This document shows, piece after piece, positions 41,704-49,783 of a stretch of DNA of 64,000 nucleotides; the first letter of the stretch is position 1; each line of letters opens with the position of its first letter. The notes beneath the pieces were generated by a model that was not told the origin of the DNA, ran no database searches, and worked only from the letters and a program-made list of their open reading frames with translations. The stretch spans positions 9,047,001 to 9,111,000 of the forward strand of contig NZ_CP108529.1 in assembly GCF_036002945.1 (NCBI RefSeq). Direction: 5' to 3'. The position numbers and the translations under genes are program-made. Source of the DNA: Streptomyces sp. NBC_01224 (GTDB lineage: Bacteria; Actinomycetota; Actinomycetes; Streptomycetales; Streptomycetaceae).

Positions 41704-41830
41704 TCAGAGGCCCCCGAGGTAGTTCGCGCGTCCCTCGTCGTCGAGCTCGAAGGCGCCCTCAGGGATGATGCAGAACTCATTGCCCTCAAGGTCCGCCATC
41801 ATCAGGAACCCCCCGTCGTCGTGCAGGGGA
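41704..41830 (-). pseudogene. VOC-family protein, C-terminal fragment
   Basis: The minus strand reads LHDDGGFLMMADLEGNEFCI, IPEGAFELDDEGRANYLGGL and a stop at 41704. The MADLEGNEFCI strand is the end of a glyoxalase-like VOC module. The rest of the gene is missing. CGGCGAACCTATG just beside it (41682-41694) also occurs in the right end of IS630 element B, possibly another scar. Confidence 0.68.
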
Positions 41831-41885
41831 GGCGGCCTCGGCCGCGAGGGAGTGCGGCAGCGGGCCAGTGCTACATGTCTTTCTT

Positions 41886-42059
41886 TCAGTGCCTGAACGT
41901 GTCCTTGCCCTTCTCCACTGCCTGCTTCACTTTGCCTTTCATCTTTTGGGCCCTCCCCTTTCCCTCCAGGCTTTCGTTGCCCACGGCCCGCCCGACCGTT
42001 TCCTTTGTTTTCCCCTCCGCGATTTTGCCTATATTCTTGGACTTCTTTCCGATACCCAT
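41886..42059 (-). CDS. CsbD-family stress protein
   Basis: 57 residues from ATG 42059 with AGGGAGAACGAC in front. MGIGKKSKNIGKIAEGKTKE followed by TVGRAVGNESLEGKGRAQ and KMKGKVKQAVEKGKD shows the two KGK/EGKxKE repeats of CsbD. The family is abundant in sigma-B-type stress regulons; the molecular role is unknown. It lies 16 bp downstream of gvpK and may be the last gene of the gas-vesicle operon. The codon use here is less GC-rich than the neighbours. A second copy is at 62087-62260. Confidence 0.85.
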   Translation of the reverse strand: MGIGKKSKNIGKIAEGKTKETVGRAVGNESLEGKGRAQKMKGKVKQAVEKGKDTFRH

Positions 42060-42075
42060 GTCGTTCTCCCTGGGG

Positions 42076-42483
42076 TCATTCAGGTGGTGGCAGCAGAGAT
42101 CCGAGAGGTCCGAGATCCAAGTTGAGATCTTGCATGGAAAGGTCGTATCGAGAGCAGAGTTCAATCATACGACTGTGCAGAATCATCAAAGTTGCTCCGA
42201 GGCGTTCCTCCTGTTCCTCGGTGAGGTCTCCTGCGTCGACGCGCTGAAGGGCCTGGCGTTCCATGAGCTGTCGTAGCAGCTCGACGAGTGTGAGTACGAG
42301 TTTGATCAGGTCCCGTTCCACTGTGTCCGGGTCGGTAGTGATCCGGTGGGCGGGCCTTCGCACCTCCGCACCGCCCCGGGGCAGGATGTCCTGCGGCACT
42401 GCGGGCAGCATGCGGAAGGCGCGGGCGGCGGCATCGGCGATCTCGTCGAGGCGGCTTCCGGGCGGACGGTCCTCACCTGTCAT
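42076..42483 (-). CDS. gvpK: Gas vesicle protein GvpK
   Basis: 135 residues from ATG 42483, preceded by CAGGAGACGACC. The family core RITTDPDTVERDLIKLVLTL, VELLRQLMERQALQRVDAGD, LTEEQEERLGATLMILHSRM and LNLDLGPLGSLL is complete. GvpK is required for gas-vesicle assembly in many producers. The N-terminus (TGEDRPPGSRLDEIADAAAR) is poorly conserved. Last of eight gvp genes; its start overlaps the end of gvpS by 11 bases. Confidence 0.93.
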   Translation of the reverse strand: MTGEDRPPGSRLDEIADAAARAFRMLPAVPQDILPRGGAEVRRPAHRITTDPDTVERDLIKLVLTLVELLRQLMERQALQRVDAGDLTEEQEERLGATLMILHSRMIELCSRYDLSMQDLNLDLGPLGSLLPPPE

Positions 42484-42721
42484 GGTCGTCTCCTGTGGGT
42501 GCTGAGATGGCATGCCAGGGGGACGGATTCTGTTCGCTGATGGAGACGATCAGCGCGCGCAGCGATATGCGTACGAGGTCGATGTCGGCGATGGAGAGCA
42601 CGACGTCACCGGTGAGGACCACCCCTCCGCTGAGCAACCGGTCCAGCAGGTCGATCAGTGCGATCTGCCGTTGCGGCAGCGGCTCCTCCGGCGTGGCCTC
42701 CGGCCTGCTTGCCGCCCTCAC
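42473..42721 (-). CDS. gvpS: Gas vesicle GvpA/J-like protein GvpS
   Basis: 82 residues from GTG 42721, overlapping the stop of gvpL by GTGA. The GvpA-fold segment is QIALIDLLDRLLSGGVVLTG, DVVLSIADIDLVRISLRALI, VSISEQ. GvpS and GvpJ are minor shell-like proteins thought to nucleate or cap the cylinder. The position between gvpL and gvpK identifies it as GvpS of the Streptomyces-type cluster. Confidence 0.9.
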   Translation of the reverse strand: MRAASRPEATPEEPLPQRQIALIDLLDRLLSGGVVLTGDVVLSIADIDLVRISLRALIVSISEQNPSPWHAISAPTGDDHDR

Positions 42722-43533
42722 GGCGTGGTCCCCTTCAGCGGTTCTGCTTCGGCGAGGGCGGCGAAGGAGTACGGGGCCCACGGCCCGGTGACTTCGACGT
42801 GTACCCCGGGTAGTGCTTCCGCGGCCTGCATGACATCGGCGCGGAAGTCTTCGGCGTGTTGCAGTGGCACAAGGTAGGCGTCGTTGATGACGTTCTCTCC
42901 CGGCCCGCGGGCGAGTTCGCCTTGCTGCGGCCGGTGCTGGACGCGATCAACCGCATAAGCGCGGGCGGCGGCCTCGACCCGCTCGGCTGCCTGTTCGGCG
43001 CCCCGATAGGCGTCTTCGCGGGCGTGTCGCTGTGCTCTGCGCTGGCTGAGGTAGGCCCGCCCGGGGCTCAGACCCGCATCTGTGGGTGGGCCTGCTGGCC
43101 TCTCGGTCTCAGCGGCCGCTTCGACATAGATCTTGACGCCCCACTCCACCTGCGCTGCCAGGTCGGTCAGTCTGCCGGCAAACGCCTCGTGGCGGGCCCG
43201 GAGCATGAGTCGCACCCGCTCGTCGTCGAGGTATACCGTCGCCAGACGCAGTGGCAGGACGGCGGTGCGGGCGGCCAAGGCCTCAATCACCCGGTGATGG
43301 GCGCGGGCGACTGACTCCAGCCAGTCCAAGTCCTCAAGATGCGCTCGCAGCGCGGCTTCTCGGAAGTCTCGCTCGGGTACCGGGCTCACGGCGACCACCA
43401 CATCGTCGCTGTCTTCTACACGCACTAGATGCACCGACGCCTCCGCCACTCCAGGGAGCCCGGACAGAGCTTTTTCCAGCGATCCGTCGGCGTCCCGTGC
43501 TACGGCGTACGCATAGGAGACCGTGGCGGTCAT
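42718..43533 (-). CDS. gvpL: Gas vesicle protein GvpL (GvpL/F family)
   Basis: 271 residues from ATG 43533, overlapping gvpJ by ATGA. N-terminal TATVSYAYAVARDADGSLEK and LEDLDWLESVARAHHRVIEA, AARTAVLPLRLATVYLDDER are typical, with WGVKIYVEA in the middle and AYLVPLQHAEDFRADVMQAA, VHVEVTGPWAPYSFAAL at the end. GvpL/F proteins bind GvpA and help to start assembly. The central region (about residues 145-185) is charged and variable. Complete. Confidence 0.93.
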   Translation of the reverse strand: MTATVSYAYAVARDADGSLEKALSGLPGVAEASVHLVRVEDSDDVVVAVSPVPERDFREAALRAHLEDLDWLESVARAHHRVIEALAARTAVLPLRLATVYLDDERVRLMLRARHEAFAGRLTDLAAQVEWGVKIYVEAAAETERPAGPPTDAGLSPGRAYLSQRRAQRHAREDAYRGAEQAAERVEAAARAYAVDRVQHRPQQGELARGPGENVINDAYLVPLQHAEDFRADVMQAAEALPGVHVEVTGPWAPYSFAALAEAEPLKGTTP

Positions 43534-43976
43534 GGCTCGTCCCGCCTCTCGCTGCGGGGGCTGGGCTCTGCTCGTTTGGTATGTGAGGTGCGCCGGGGAG
43601 TCGCAGCGCGGCTCTCCTCGTCCTTGACCCGTGCCAGCTCGCGGTCCTCGCGCAGCGCCGTGATTTCAGCCTGCAGCCGTTTGTTCTCCTCGGCGAGTGA
43701 GCGGTAGCCGTCGTTGGCGCGTGACGACAGTGAGGGATCGTGCTCCCACCAGTCAATGCCCATTTCCTTCGCTTTGTCCACCGAAGCGATCAGCAGGCGC
43801 AGCTTGATGGTAAGTAGTTCGATGTCCAGGAGGTTGATCTGGATATCGCCTGCGATGACGATGCCTTTGTCCAGGACGCGCTCCAGGATGTCGGCGAGAT
43901 TGGCCGAGGAGCCCTGGCCATACGGGGCGGACCTGGACGGGAGGTCGCCCAGCCTCCTGGCGACGGGTTCGGTCAC
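43530..43976 (-). CDS. gvpJ: Gas vesicle protein GvpJ
   Basis: 148 residues from GTG 43976. The GvpA-like core SSANLADILERVLDKGIVIA, GDIQINLLDIELLTIKLRLL and IASVDKAKEMGIDWWEHDP is followed by a coiled coil (SLAEENKRLQAEITALREDR) and a basic/serine tail (TPRRTSHTKRAEPSPRSERR). GvpJ is a minor structural protein. 82 bp separate it from gvpG; its end overlaps gvpL. Confidence 0.92.
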   Translation of the reverse strand: MTEPVARRLGDLPSRSAPYGQGSSANLADILERVLDKGIVIAGDIQINLLDIELLTIKLRLLIASVDKAKEMGIDWWEHDPSLSSRANDGYRSLAEENKRLQAEITALREDRELARVKDEESRAATPRRTSHTKRAEPSPRSERRDEP

Positions 43977-44058
43977 GGCCGCTGCACCTCAATTCCCTGG
44001 TGTCCCGGAGCTTCGACGGGAGCGCGTGGCAATGCGCCCGTTCCACCGGCTGCCGCGA

Positions 44059-44310
44059 TCAGGTATCGACGCCCTGGACATGGGCCCTGATCTCGTCCAG
44101 CCGGTCCAGCAACTCGTCCTCGCGCCGGTCGAAGGTTTCCTCGTCGATGTCTCCCGCCACGAGCGCTCGCTCAAGTGCGGCGAGTTCCCGTTCGACGGGT
44201 GCCGGGTCGTAGTACTCGTTCTCCGCGGCCTCGACGACGCGCTCCATGACCCAGGCCACGCCGCGCACCGGCGCCAGCGGAAGAGTCGCGAGTTGAGTCA
44301 GCAGTCCCAT
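44059..44310 (-). CDS. gvpG: Gas vesicle protein GvpG
   Basis: 83 residues from ATG 44310 (MGLLTQLATLPLAPVRGVAW). VMERVVEAAENEYYDPAPVE, RELAALERALVAGDIDEETF and DRREDELLDRLDEIR are family features; the protein is mostly helical. GvpG is essential for vesicle formation and binds the GvpF/L complex. It starts nine bases after gvpF. A second, frameshifted gvpG is at 50658-50928. Confidence 0.93.
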   Translation of the reverse strand: MGLLTQLATLPLAPVRGVAWVMERVVEAAENEYYDPAPVERELAALERALVAGDIDEETFDRREDELLDRLDEIRAHVQGVDT

Positions 44311-44319
44311 GAGGACTCC

Positions 44320-45033
44320 TTAGACGAAGCTGTAGGCGGGCAGCGGGCCGACCAGTCGCAGGTCGAAGTCCTCGCCCAGCTCCTTGGCGATGTCCTGTTC
44401 CGCGCCGAGGAAGCTCTTCTCGTTGTCCCGCTCCACAAGAAAGGACACATTCAAGAAGTCGTTCCCGGTCGGCTGCGACGAGCGTTCTTCCCGCGCGAGT
44501 CCGCGCAGCGCATCGAGGACTGCGACAGCGAGCCGATCCTGCCGCGCTTGCACTTCTTGGGAGACCAGCTCCCCGAGGGCGAGCGGCAGTTCCGGGCTGC
44601 TGCGGCCGCTTCTGATCTCCTCGTTGAGCTCGCGTGCCGCGTCGGACTCCTGAAGGATTTGGCGCAACAGCGCATCCTCGTCCTGGGCGGCCTTCAGGTG
44701 GTATTCCACGCAGCCCTCCAGCGCCCGCAAGCGTTCGCCGAAATTATCCGTACCGTCCTCCAGGACCGCTCGTACAGCGTCGTCGTCCGTGGTGGTGAAG
44801 CCGAACTGCAGCGGCAAAACGGTGCCGTCGGCCATCAGCTGTTCCTGGACGGACTGGTGTGCGCTGAGGTCTCGGCGTTTGGGACGCAGCTCCTCGGGCG
44901 CGTCGCTGACGACTGCGGACAGTGTTTCGGTGCGCACCGTGCGGAGGGTCGCAGGCGGGTCCCCCACCCCGTGGAGGCCGTCCAAGCGCTGCGGATGGGT
45001 GGCCCTGACAATGGAATACACGTATACGGCCAT
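44320..45033 (-). CDS. gvpF: Gas vesicle protein GvpF
   Basis: 237 residues from ATG 45033 (MAVYVYSIVRATHPQRLDGL). Core motifs: LSAVVSDAPEELRPKRRDLS, AHQSVQEQLMADGTVLPLQF, GFTTTDDDAVRAVLEDGTDN, and the end LNVSFLVERDNEKSFLGAEQ, FDLRLVGPLPAYSFV. GvpF binds the GvpA subunit and may seed growth. Three bases separate it from gvpA. Complete. Confidence 0.94.
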   Translation of the reverse strand: MAVYVYSIVRATHPQRLDGLHGVGDPPATLRTVRTETLSAVVSDAPEELRPKRRDLSAHQSVQEQLMADGTVLPLQFGFTTTDDDAVRAVLEDGTDNFGERLRALEGCVEYHLKAAQDEDALLRQILQESDAARELNEEIRSGRSSPELPLALGELVSQEVQARQDRLAVAVLDALRGLAREERSSQPTGNDFLNVSFLVERDNEKSFLGAEQDIAKELGEDFDLRLVGPLPAYSFV

Positions 45034-45036
45034 GGT

Positions 45037-45501
45037 TCACTCCTCGCGGCGTCGGGCGGCAGGCCGACGCCGCGGCCGCTCCCGCCTCTCCTCGGGCTCC
45101 TTGCGCCTCTTTTCTGACTGCTCGGCCTCGTCGTCGTCACGTCCCCCTTTCAGAGCATCGGTCAGCACGTCAGCGGCCCCGCTCAGTGCGCCCTTGGCTT
45201 TGCCGTGTGCTCCACTCTCGGTTACCTCGCCGACCAGGTCGGTCAGCTGAGACGGAGCCTTGCGGCCCTCCTCCAGATCGAGGCGGTTGCAGGCCTCCGC
45301 GAAACGCAGGTAGGTATCCACGCTCGCCACGACGATGCGGGCATCGATCTTGAGGATCTCGATGCCCACCAAGGACACACGTACAAAAACATCGATCACC
45401 AGGCCGCGGTCCAGAATCAGCTCGAGGATGTCGTAAAGGTTCCCCGACCCTCCTCCGCCGGCCCTGGAAATGGTTCCTCCGCCCTGCGGCACCATAGTCA
45501 T
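45037..45501 (-). CDS. gvpA: Gas vesicle structural protein GvpA
   Basis: 154 residues from ATG 45501, with a perfect AAAGGAGG seven bases upstream. The rib-forming core (about residues 20-75) is SGNLYDILELILDRGLVIDV, FVRVSLVGIEILKIDARIVV, ASVDTYLRFAEACNRL. Classical GvpA ends near residue 75; this one continues with a further 80 residues that are first neutral (GAHGKAKGALSGAADVLTDA) and then highly charged (KRRKEPEERRERPRRRP). The extension is usual in Streptomyces but its role is unknown. It would be displayed outside the shell. Confidence 0.93.
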   Translation of the reverse strand: MTMVPQGGGTISRAGGGGSGNLYDILELILDRGLVIDVFVRVSLVGIEILKIDARIVVASVDTYLRFAEACNRLDLEEGRKAPSQLTDLVGEVTESGAHGKAKGALSGAADVLTDALKGGRDDDEAEQSEKRRKEPEERRERPRRRPAARRREE

Positions 45502-45592
45502 GGTGCCTCCTTTCAGCAGCTCACACGTGGCTCCGGACGAGGCCGTTTCCGTTTGTTTGTCCGGCGAGCGGTGCAGCAGCGGTATTCCGGCC

Positions 45593-45988
45593 CTAGCCAC
45601 GCGGGTCGATCTGGGCTCGGGTGTAGCGGCGGGTGCGCTCGTACGCCAGCAGTTCGCCTTCCTCGTCCAGCGTCACCCGGTAACTCGCCATCACGCTGGT
45701 AGTAGCGGGGATACGCTCCAGCTCCAAAACTTCCACGTCCGCCTGCCAGCCGCTCTCCGTCGGCTTCACCGCCGAGACGGACTCGGGTGCTCGCCCCAAA
45801 AGCTCCTGGAGCTGCTCAGCCGCATACCGCATGGCCCGCGGGGCCGAAACCCTACGGGCCGCACGCTTCGTTTCGCTCGTGCGGCTGCTGGCCCGTCCGG
45901 TGCTGGTTTTCCTGGCGGTCTTCTTGACGGGCTTCTTGCTGGACGGACGCCGGACGCGCCCTGTCTCGTCCTCTTCGCCTACGGCCAT
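45593..45988 (-). CDS. gvpO: Gas vesicle protein GvpO
   Basis: 131 residues from ATG 45988 with GGAGCGGGAA in front. The C-terminal domain RAMRYAAEQLQELLGRAPES, VSAVKPTESGWQADVEVLEL and ASYRVTLDEEGELLAYERTR, RYTRAQID is the GvpO family. Residues 12-50 (RRPSSKKPVKKTARKTSTGR and ASSRTSETKRAARR) form a Lys/Arg/Ser/Thr-rich histone-tail-like extension. GvpO can affect gvp expression in archaea. First gene of the leftward operon, 91 bp before gvpA; the operon promoter should lie upstream, at about 45989-46465. Confidence 0.92.
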   Translation of the reverse strand: MAVGEEDETGRVRRPSSKKPVKKTARKTSTGRASSRTSETKRAARRVSAPRAMRYAAEQLQELLGRAPESVSAVKPTESGWQADVEVLELERIPATTSVMASYRVTLDEEGELLAYERTRRYTRAQIDPRG

Positions 45989-46443
45989 GTTCCCGCTCCG
46001 GAATCGGAGACGACATGATGCCCGCGTCACCTTCACAAGACGCCGTTCCATGATATACGGCCAGGGCTGACGGCATCTCGGAGCTCGCACATTGCTTCAG
46101 CGCCGGGCACAGCCTCCTAACCGCGCGCCGTAGCCCCCACTGGCTGCATAGCGCCATCGCTGCCGCATAAGAAACGCTGTGAGTGGTGGGGTGGTCGGGT
46201 GGTGGGGTGGTGGGCACGCTATCCCTCAAGGAAGGAATCGCTTCCACTGAGGCCCTGGGCGCGAGACTCCTACCGGCTCAAAGACCGCGACATCGGCCGC
46301 ACACCGAGCGCGGCAACCGGCTGAACAACTGCAGACGGGGCCAAAAGTCACCGACCCCAGGGGGTCCAGGTTCAGAGACCGCCGACATCCCTGAGCAGTT
46401 GCCCTTGCGGTGTGCAGGGATCACAGTAAAAAAAACAGAGGGC

Positions 46444-46464
46444 ATGTGCGAGATCGGAGCACAT
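46444..46464 (+). promoter_or_regulatory. Small hairpin around the DUF6131 ribosome binding site
   Basis: ATGTGC and GCACAT (21 bases overall, from 46444) are complementary, with GAGATCGGA between them. The GGAG that serves GTG 46466 is at the loop/stem border, so folding would hide or present it. It could equally be a protein-binding palindrome. The rest of 45989-46443 shows no gene; it must contain the gvp promoter, but no clear -10/-35 pair was identified. Confidence 0.4.
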
Positions 46465-46465
46465 C

Positions 46466-46621
46466 GTGATAATTCTCGGAATTATTTTGCTTGTCGTCGG
46501 GTTCGTGACCGGGATCTCCATACTGTGGACAATCGGGATTGTTCTCGCGGTCATCGGGGTCGTCTTGTGGATCTTGGGGTCGCTGGGGCACGCGGTCGCT
46601 GGACGAAGGCATTACTGGTAG
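46466..46621 (+). CDS. DUF6131 small membrane protein, copy 1
   Basis: 51 residues from GTG 46466 with GGAG seven bases upstream. The sequence VIILGIILLVVGFVTGISIL, WTIGIVLAVIGVVLWILGSL, GHAVAGRRHYW has two hydrophobic helices and an invariant GRRHYW end. DUF6131 is an actinobacterial family of unknown role. It is divergent from the gas-vesicle operon. The second copy, at 52383-52538, differs by a few conservative changes. Confidence 0.85.
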   Translation: MIILGIILLVVGFVTGISILWTIGIVLAVIGVVLWILGSLGHAVAGRRHYW

Positions 46622-46789
46622 CCCGGCGGAGTCTCGCCACTCAGCGACTTGTGGAGGTGTTTTCTGGCCTTTGGTTGGAGGCCGCCGCAGTTTTCAGGTA
46701 CTGCCGACCCCGAAACACTTCGAGCAGGCCTCCGAACTGGCCACCGAAGCATATTGATCCCCGAAACGCTTTGGGTTCTGGGTCGTTGG

Positions 46790-46900
46790 TGGTGTGTGAG
46801 CGATCTGGTGGGGGACGCGCGGCACCTGTCGCCGTCGGCGCAGGAGGCCCTGCGGTTGCGGGCGGTGGCCGCGTTGGTGGCAGCACCGAGCCCGGAACCA
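46790..46900 (+). pseudogene. IS630-type transposase, N-terminal HTH fragment
   Basis: The plus strand reads VSDLVGDARHLSPSAQEALR, LRAVAALVA, the opening helix-turn-helix segment of an IS630-type transposase. It soon loses the frame. The surrounding 46622-47064 contains no other gene that I can support. Confidence 0.55.
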
Positions 46901-47064
46901 AGCCGAACTTGCCACCGAAACAAGCCGGTTCTTCCGCAGACGCCAGCGACAGCCACACATCGTCCGGGGCTACTTCGGCGGTCCCACCGTTCGCTACGTC
47001 CTGGACGAGAACCCATTGAGTTTCTGATCAATAGGGGGTGTCCGATGGGTTGCCGCGACGATCC

Positions 47065-47454
47065 TCAGGCGTCCTGCGGGTACCAGCGCAGTTCTACGGT
47101 GTTGCCGTCCGGGTCCTGCACATAGAGGGAGGCCGCGGTGCCCTGGGCGCCGAAGCGCTCGCCAGGACCGTCCAGCACCGTGAAGACGTCGGAATCGATG
47201 ACCTGCTGCCAGTCGAGCGGCTCGACCACCAGGCAGATGTGGTCGACGTTGGAGCCCTGCGGCCGCTCGTCGGGCGCCTCGACGAGGTCGATGATGGTGG
47301 TGGGGCTCACCCGCACGGACGGGAAGGAGACCTTGCCGGCCCGCCACTCCTCCACCCGCACCGGTTGCAGCCCCAGCGGGCCGGTGTAGAAGGCGAGCGA
47401 GCGCTCGATGTCGGCGACGTTCAGGACGAGGTGGTCGAAGGCAATCACGCGCAT
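47065..47454 (-). CDS. VOC-family protein
   Basis: 129 residues from ATG 47454 with GGAG seven bases upstream. MRVIAFDHLVLNVADIERSL, AFYTGPLGLQPVRVEEWRAG, GSNVDHICLVVEPLDWQQVI and SLYVQDPDGNTVELRWYPQD form one glyoxalase/dioxygenase module with the metal ligands His8, His near DHICLV and Glu in TVELRW. Substrate unknown. It is divergently oriented to a (broken) LysR gene, the usual arrangement of a LysR-controlled target. Confidence 0.87.
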   Translation of the reverse strand: MRVIAFDHLVLNVADIERSLAFYTGPLGLQPVRVEEWRAGKVSFPSVRVSPTTIIDLVEAPDERPQGSNVDHICLVVEPLDWQQVIDSDVFTVLDGPGERFGAQGTAASLYVQDPDGNTVELRWYPQDA

Positions 47455-47651
47455 GGATGTCTCCGCAGGGTCGGGTCGGCCGGGGCACTGGTGGTGGTAC
47501 GACGGGGCCGGCGGCTCCGGGCCTTGCCGGTCCGGGGCGGTGGCTGTTCGCTGACTGCCGTGGCCTGCCCTTGACTTCAGCATCGCCGAACAGGCATCCG
47601 TTGGTCCAACGCATGTTTGTCATCCGATCCATCGTGGTTCACGATGGATCA

Positions 47652-47945
47652 ATGGAGATCTCCAGCAGATGCGCTACGTCCTCGCGGTAGCGGAGACCAC
47701 GAGCTTCACCCGCGCCGCCGAGCGGTGCCACGTCGTCCGGTCCGCGCTCCGCCACCAAGTGGCCCGGCTGGAGAAGGAACTGCGTGCCCGGCTGTTCGAG
47801 CGGACCAGCCGCTGGGAGCGGCTGACCACCGCCGGAGAGGCGTTCCTGCCCGCCGCCCGCCAGGCCCTGGGGGCGGCTGAGCGGGCCGGGGCGGAGGTGG
47901 CGGCGGCCACCGGCGAGATACGAGGCAATCTGACCGTCGGATCGA
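47652..47945 (+). pseudogene. LysR-family regulator, truncated N-terminal half
   Basis: ATG 47652 begins MEIS, then an indel shifts to the main frame QMRYVLAVAETTSFTRAAER, CHVVRSALRHQVARLEKELR, ARLFERTSRWERLTTAGEAF and GEIRGNLTVGSI. This is the LysR winged-helix and linker. The effector domain is absent, replaced at about 47945 by ISL3 transposase sequence. It probably once controlled the divergent VOC gene at 47065-47454. Confidence 0.82.
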
Positions 47946-47954
47946 TTCGCACTG

Positions 47955-48720
47955 CTGCGCGGACATACGTACGTGACGTTGCTTGTGGACCTCGAAGCCC
48001 GGCGACCGATCGATGTACTGCCCGGCAGGGAATCCGCGCCAGAGCCCGCTGGCTCGCCGACCATCCTGAGGTGGAGGTCATCTGCCAGGACCGTGGTTCC
48101 ACCTACCCCGAGGCCGCACGCGCGGCGGCACCGCAGGCCGTCCAGGTCGCGGACGCCTGGCACCTGTGGAACAACCTCGGACAGTAACTGTGGAGCAGAC
48201 CGTGCCAGGACACTGCAAATGCGTTCGGTCCGCGTTCGCCGATACGGGCCCGCCTCTTCCGAAGCGGAGCCACGTTTGGCCCCGGACGGAGCCAACGACG
48301 TCAACGGCCGTCCGCGCCGCATCATCGTCGGTATCCCCGAACGGCGCCCGGCCGTGCACGAACTCCTCTCCCATGGAAGCCCGTTGCATGGAATCAGCCG
48401 GAATTTGCAGCTCGACTACTACACGATCCCGACGCCATGCCAGAACTCCAGATGTCGACGATCTGCTCGTCAAGGTCACCTCCCGCCGGACGCTGCTGGA
48501 CGACTTCAAGCCGTACATCTACAAGCGGTTCGCTGAGGGCTGTCACAACGCCGGCCAGCCAGATCTTCCGTGAAGTCCGCGACCAGGGTTTTCGAGGTGA
48601 TCCGCCCCCGCCGCACCGGACGATGCGCAAGCCGCGCAAAGTCCTGCGGTGGATCACGACCCATCTGGACAGACTGCGGCCCGACATTGGTGGTCTACGG
48701 CCCCGAAACGGGGTAGACCC
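47955..48720 (+). pseudogene. ISL3-family transposase, decayed
   Basis: Pieces in three frames: YVTLLVDLEARRPIDVLPGR, then HPEVEVICQDRGSTYPEAAR, PQAVQVADAWHLWNNLGQ, later RPAVHELLSHGSPLHGISRN, VDDLLVKVTSRRTLLDDFKP, YIYKRFAEGCHNA and REVRDQGFRGDP. These are in the order of an ISL3 enzyme (catalytic DLE and DR region first). Several frameshifts and a missing 5' part show long decay. Confidence 0.8.
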
Positions 48721-48748
48721 CTGCCTGAAGTCGACGTCAGTCATGGCG

Positions 48749-49777
48749 TCACCTCTGTCGCCTTTGCTTCCTGGAGGGTGTTACGTCCTCTTCCTCTCCT
48801 TCCTCCTCTTCTTCTTCCTCGTATTCGCCTTCTTCTTCGTCTTCAGGCTCGTCCTCGTCCTCGTAGTCTTCGTCCTCGGGCTCGTCGTCCTCAGGCTCCT
48901 CCTCGTATTCCTCGTCCTCGGACTCCTCGCCTTGTGCGTCCTCCTGCTCGGCGGCCTCTTCTTCTTCCATGGCGTCTTCGTGGGACACGATGACTTCACC
49001 GTCCCGGATTTCACCGCGCCAGCCCTCGGGCTCTTCCTGGGCGAGGGAGACGTATCGCTGAAAGTGCTTGAAGTCGAGTCGCATGCGGCGCCCTTGGGCG
49101 CGCCACAGGTTGCCCGTCTTCTCGAAGAACCCGGACGGGTAGTACTCCACGACCAGGACGATTCGAGTCAGGCTGGGTGCCAGCTCATGGAAGCTGACCG
49201 CACCACGGGTAGTTCCCTTGGCTCCCTCGGACGTCCAAACGATGCGGTCGTCGGGAATCTGTTCCTGGACAGTCGCTTTGAAGCTGCGCGAGGAAGGGCC
49301 GACTTTGACCTTCCAGTCACTGGAAATCTCATCGCTCTTCGAGACGTCGCGAACGCCCTTCGCGAAGCTGCTGAACTGGTCGTACTGCGTCCAGTGGTCG
49401 TACGCGACACGCAGGGGCACTCCCACATCGAGCACCTCGATGATGTTCATGACCTTGCCGCCGCTCGACTTGCGTTTCCCCTTTCCGCCGCCGAACGCTT
49501 CCTTGACCTTCCCCACGACTTTGTCCTTGACGCCCTTGGCTTTCTCCCCGATGAATGCCTTCAGCGGTGAGTCGCCTTGGAGAATACGGGAGCCGATCGC
49601 GGGAAGCGATCCACTCTCGGCCACATCAGTGAGCTGCCCAGTGACATCGGTCAGTTTGTCGCCCGCCTTCTCGGCGAGCCTCTCCACTTGTGCACTGAGG
49701 AAGTTGGACGCCTCTTCGCGAAGCCGGTCCGCACCCGACATTTGTGCCGTGGGCTGGTCTGTTTCCGTCCTGGTCAT
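48749..49777 (-). CDS. SRPBCC-fold protein with acidic tail, gas-vesicle associated
   Basis: 342 residues from ATG 49777 (MTRTETDQPTAQMSGADRLR). Residues 15-105 are helical with GDSPLKAFIGEKAKGVKDKV and a GGGKGKRKSSGGK spacer. Residues 110-250 are a START/SRPBCC cavity domain: NIIEVLDVGVPLRVAYDHWT, KATVQEQIPDDRIVWTSEGA, FHELAPSLTRIVLVVEYYPS, LRAQGRRMRLDFKHF-like. From about 268 the tail is almost all Glu/Asp. Homologues are regular neighbours of Streptomyces gvp genes. Ligand unknown. It follows the H1-like gene by 6 bases and is probably co-transcribed. Confidence 0.82.
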   Translation of the reverse strand: MTRTETDQPTAQMSGADRLREEASNFLSAQVERLAEKAGDKLTDVTGQLTDVAESGSLPAIGSRILQGDSPLKAFIGEKAKGVKDKVVGKVKEAFGGGKGKRKSSGGKVMNIIEVLDVGVPLRVAYDHWTQYDQFSSFAKGVRDVSKSDEISSDWKVKVGPSSRSFKATVQEQIPDDRIVWTSEGAKGTTRGAVSFHELAPSLTRIVLVVEYYPSGFFEKTGNLWRAQGRRMRLDFKHFQRYVSLAQEEPEGWRGEIRDGEVIVSHEDAMEEEEAAEQEDAQGEESEDEEYEEEPEDDEPEDEDYEDEDEPEDEEEGEYEEEEEEEGEEEDVTPSRKQRRQR

Positions 49778-49783
49778 GACTGT

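Noticed and set aside
43714..45117. Rightward open frame of 467 codons through the gvp operon
   Set aside because: Completely covered by gvpJ, gvpG and gvpF on the other strand, which match their families along the full length.
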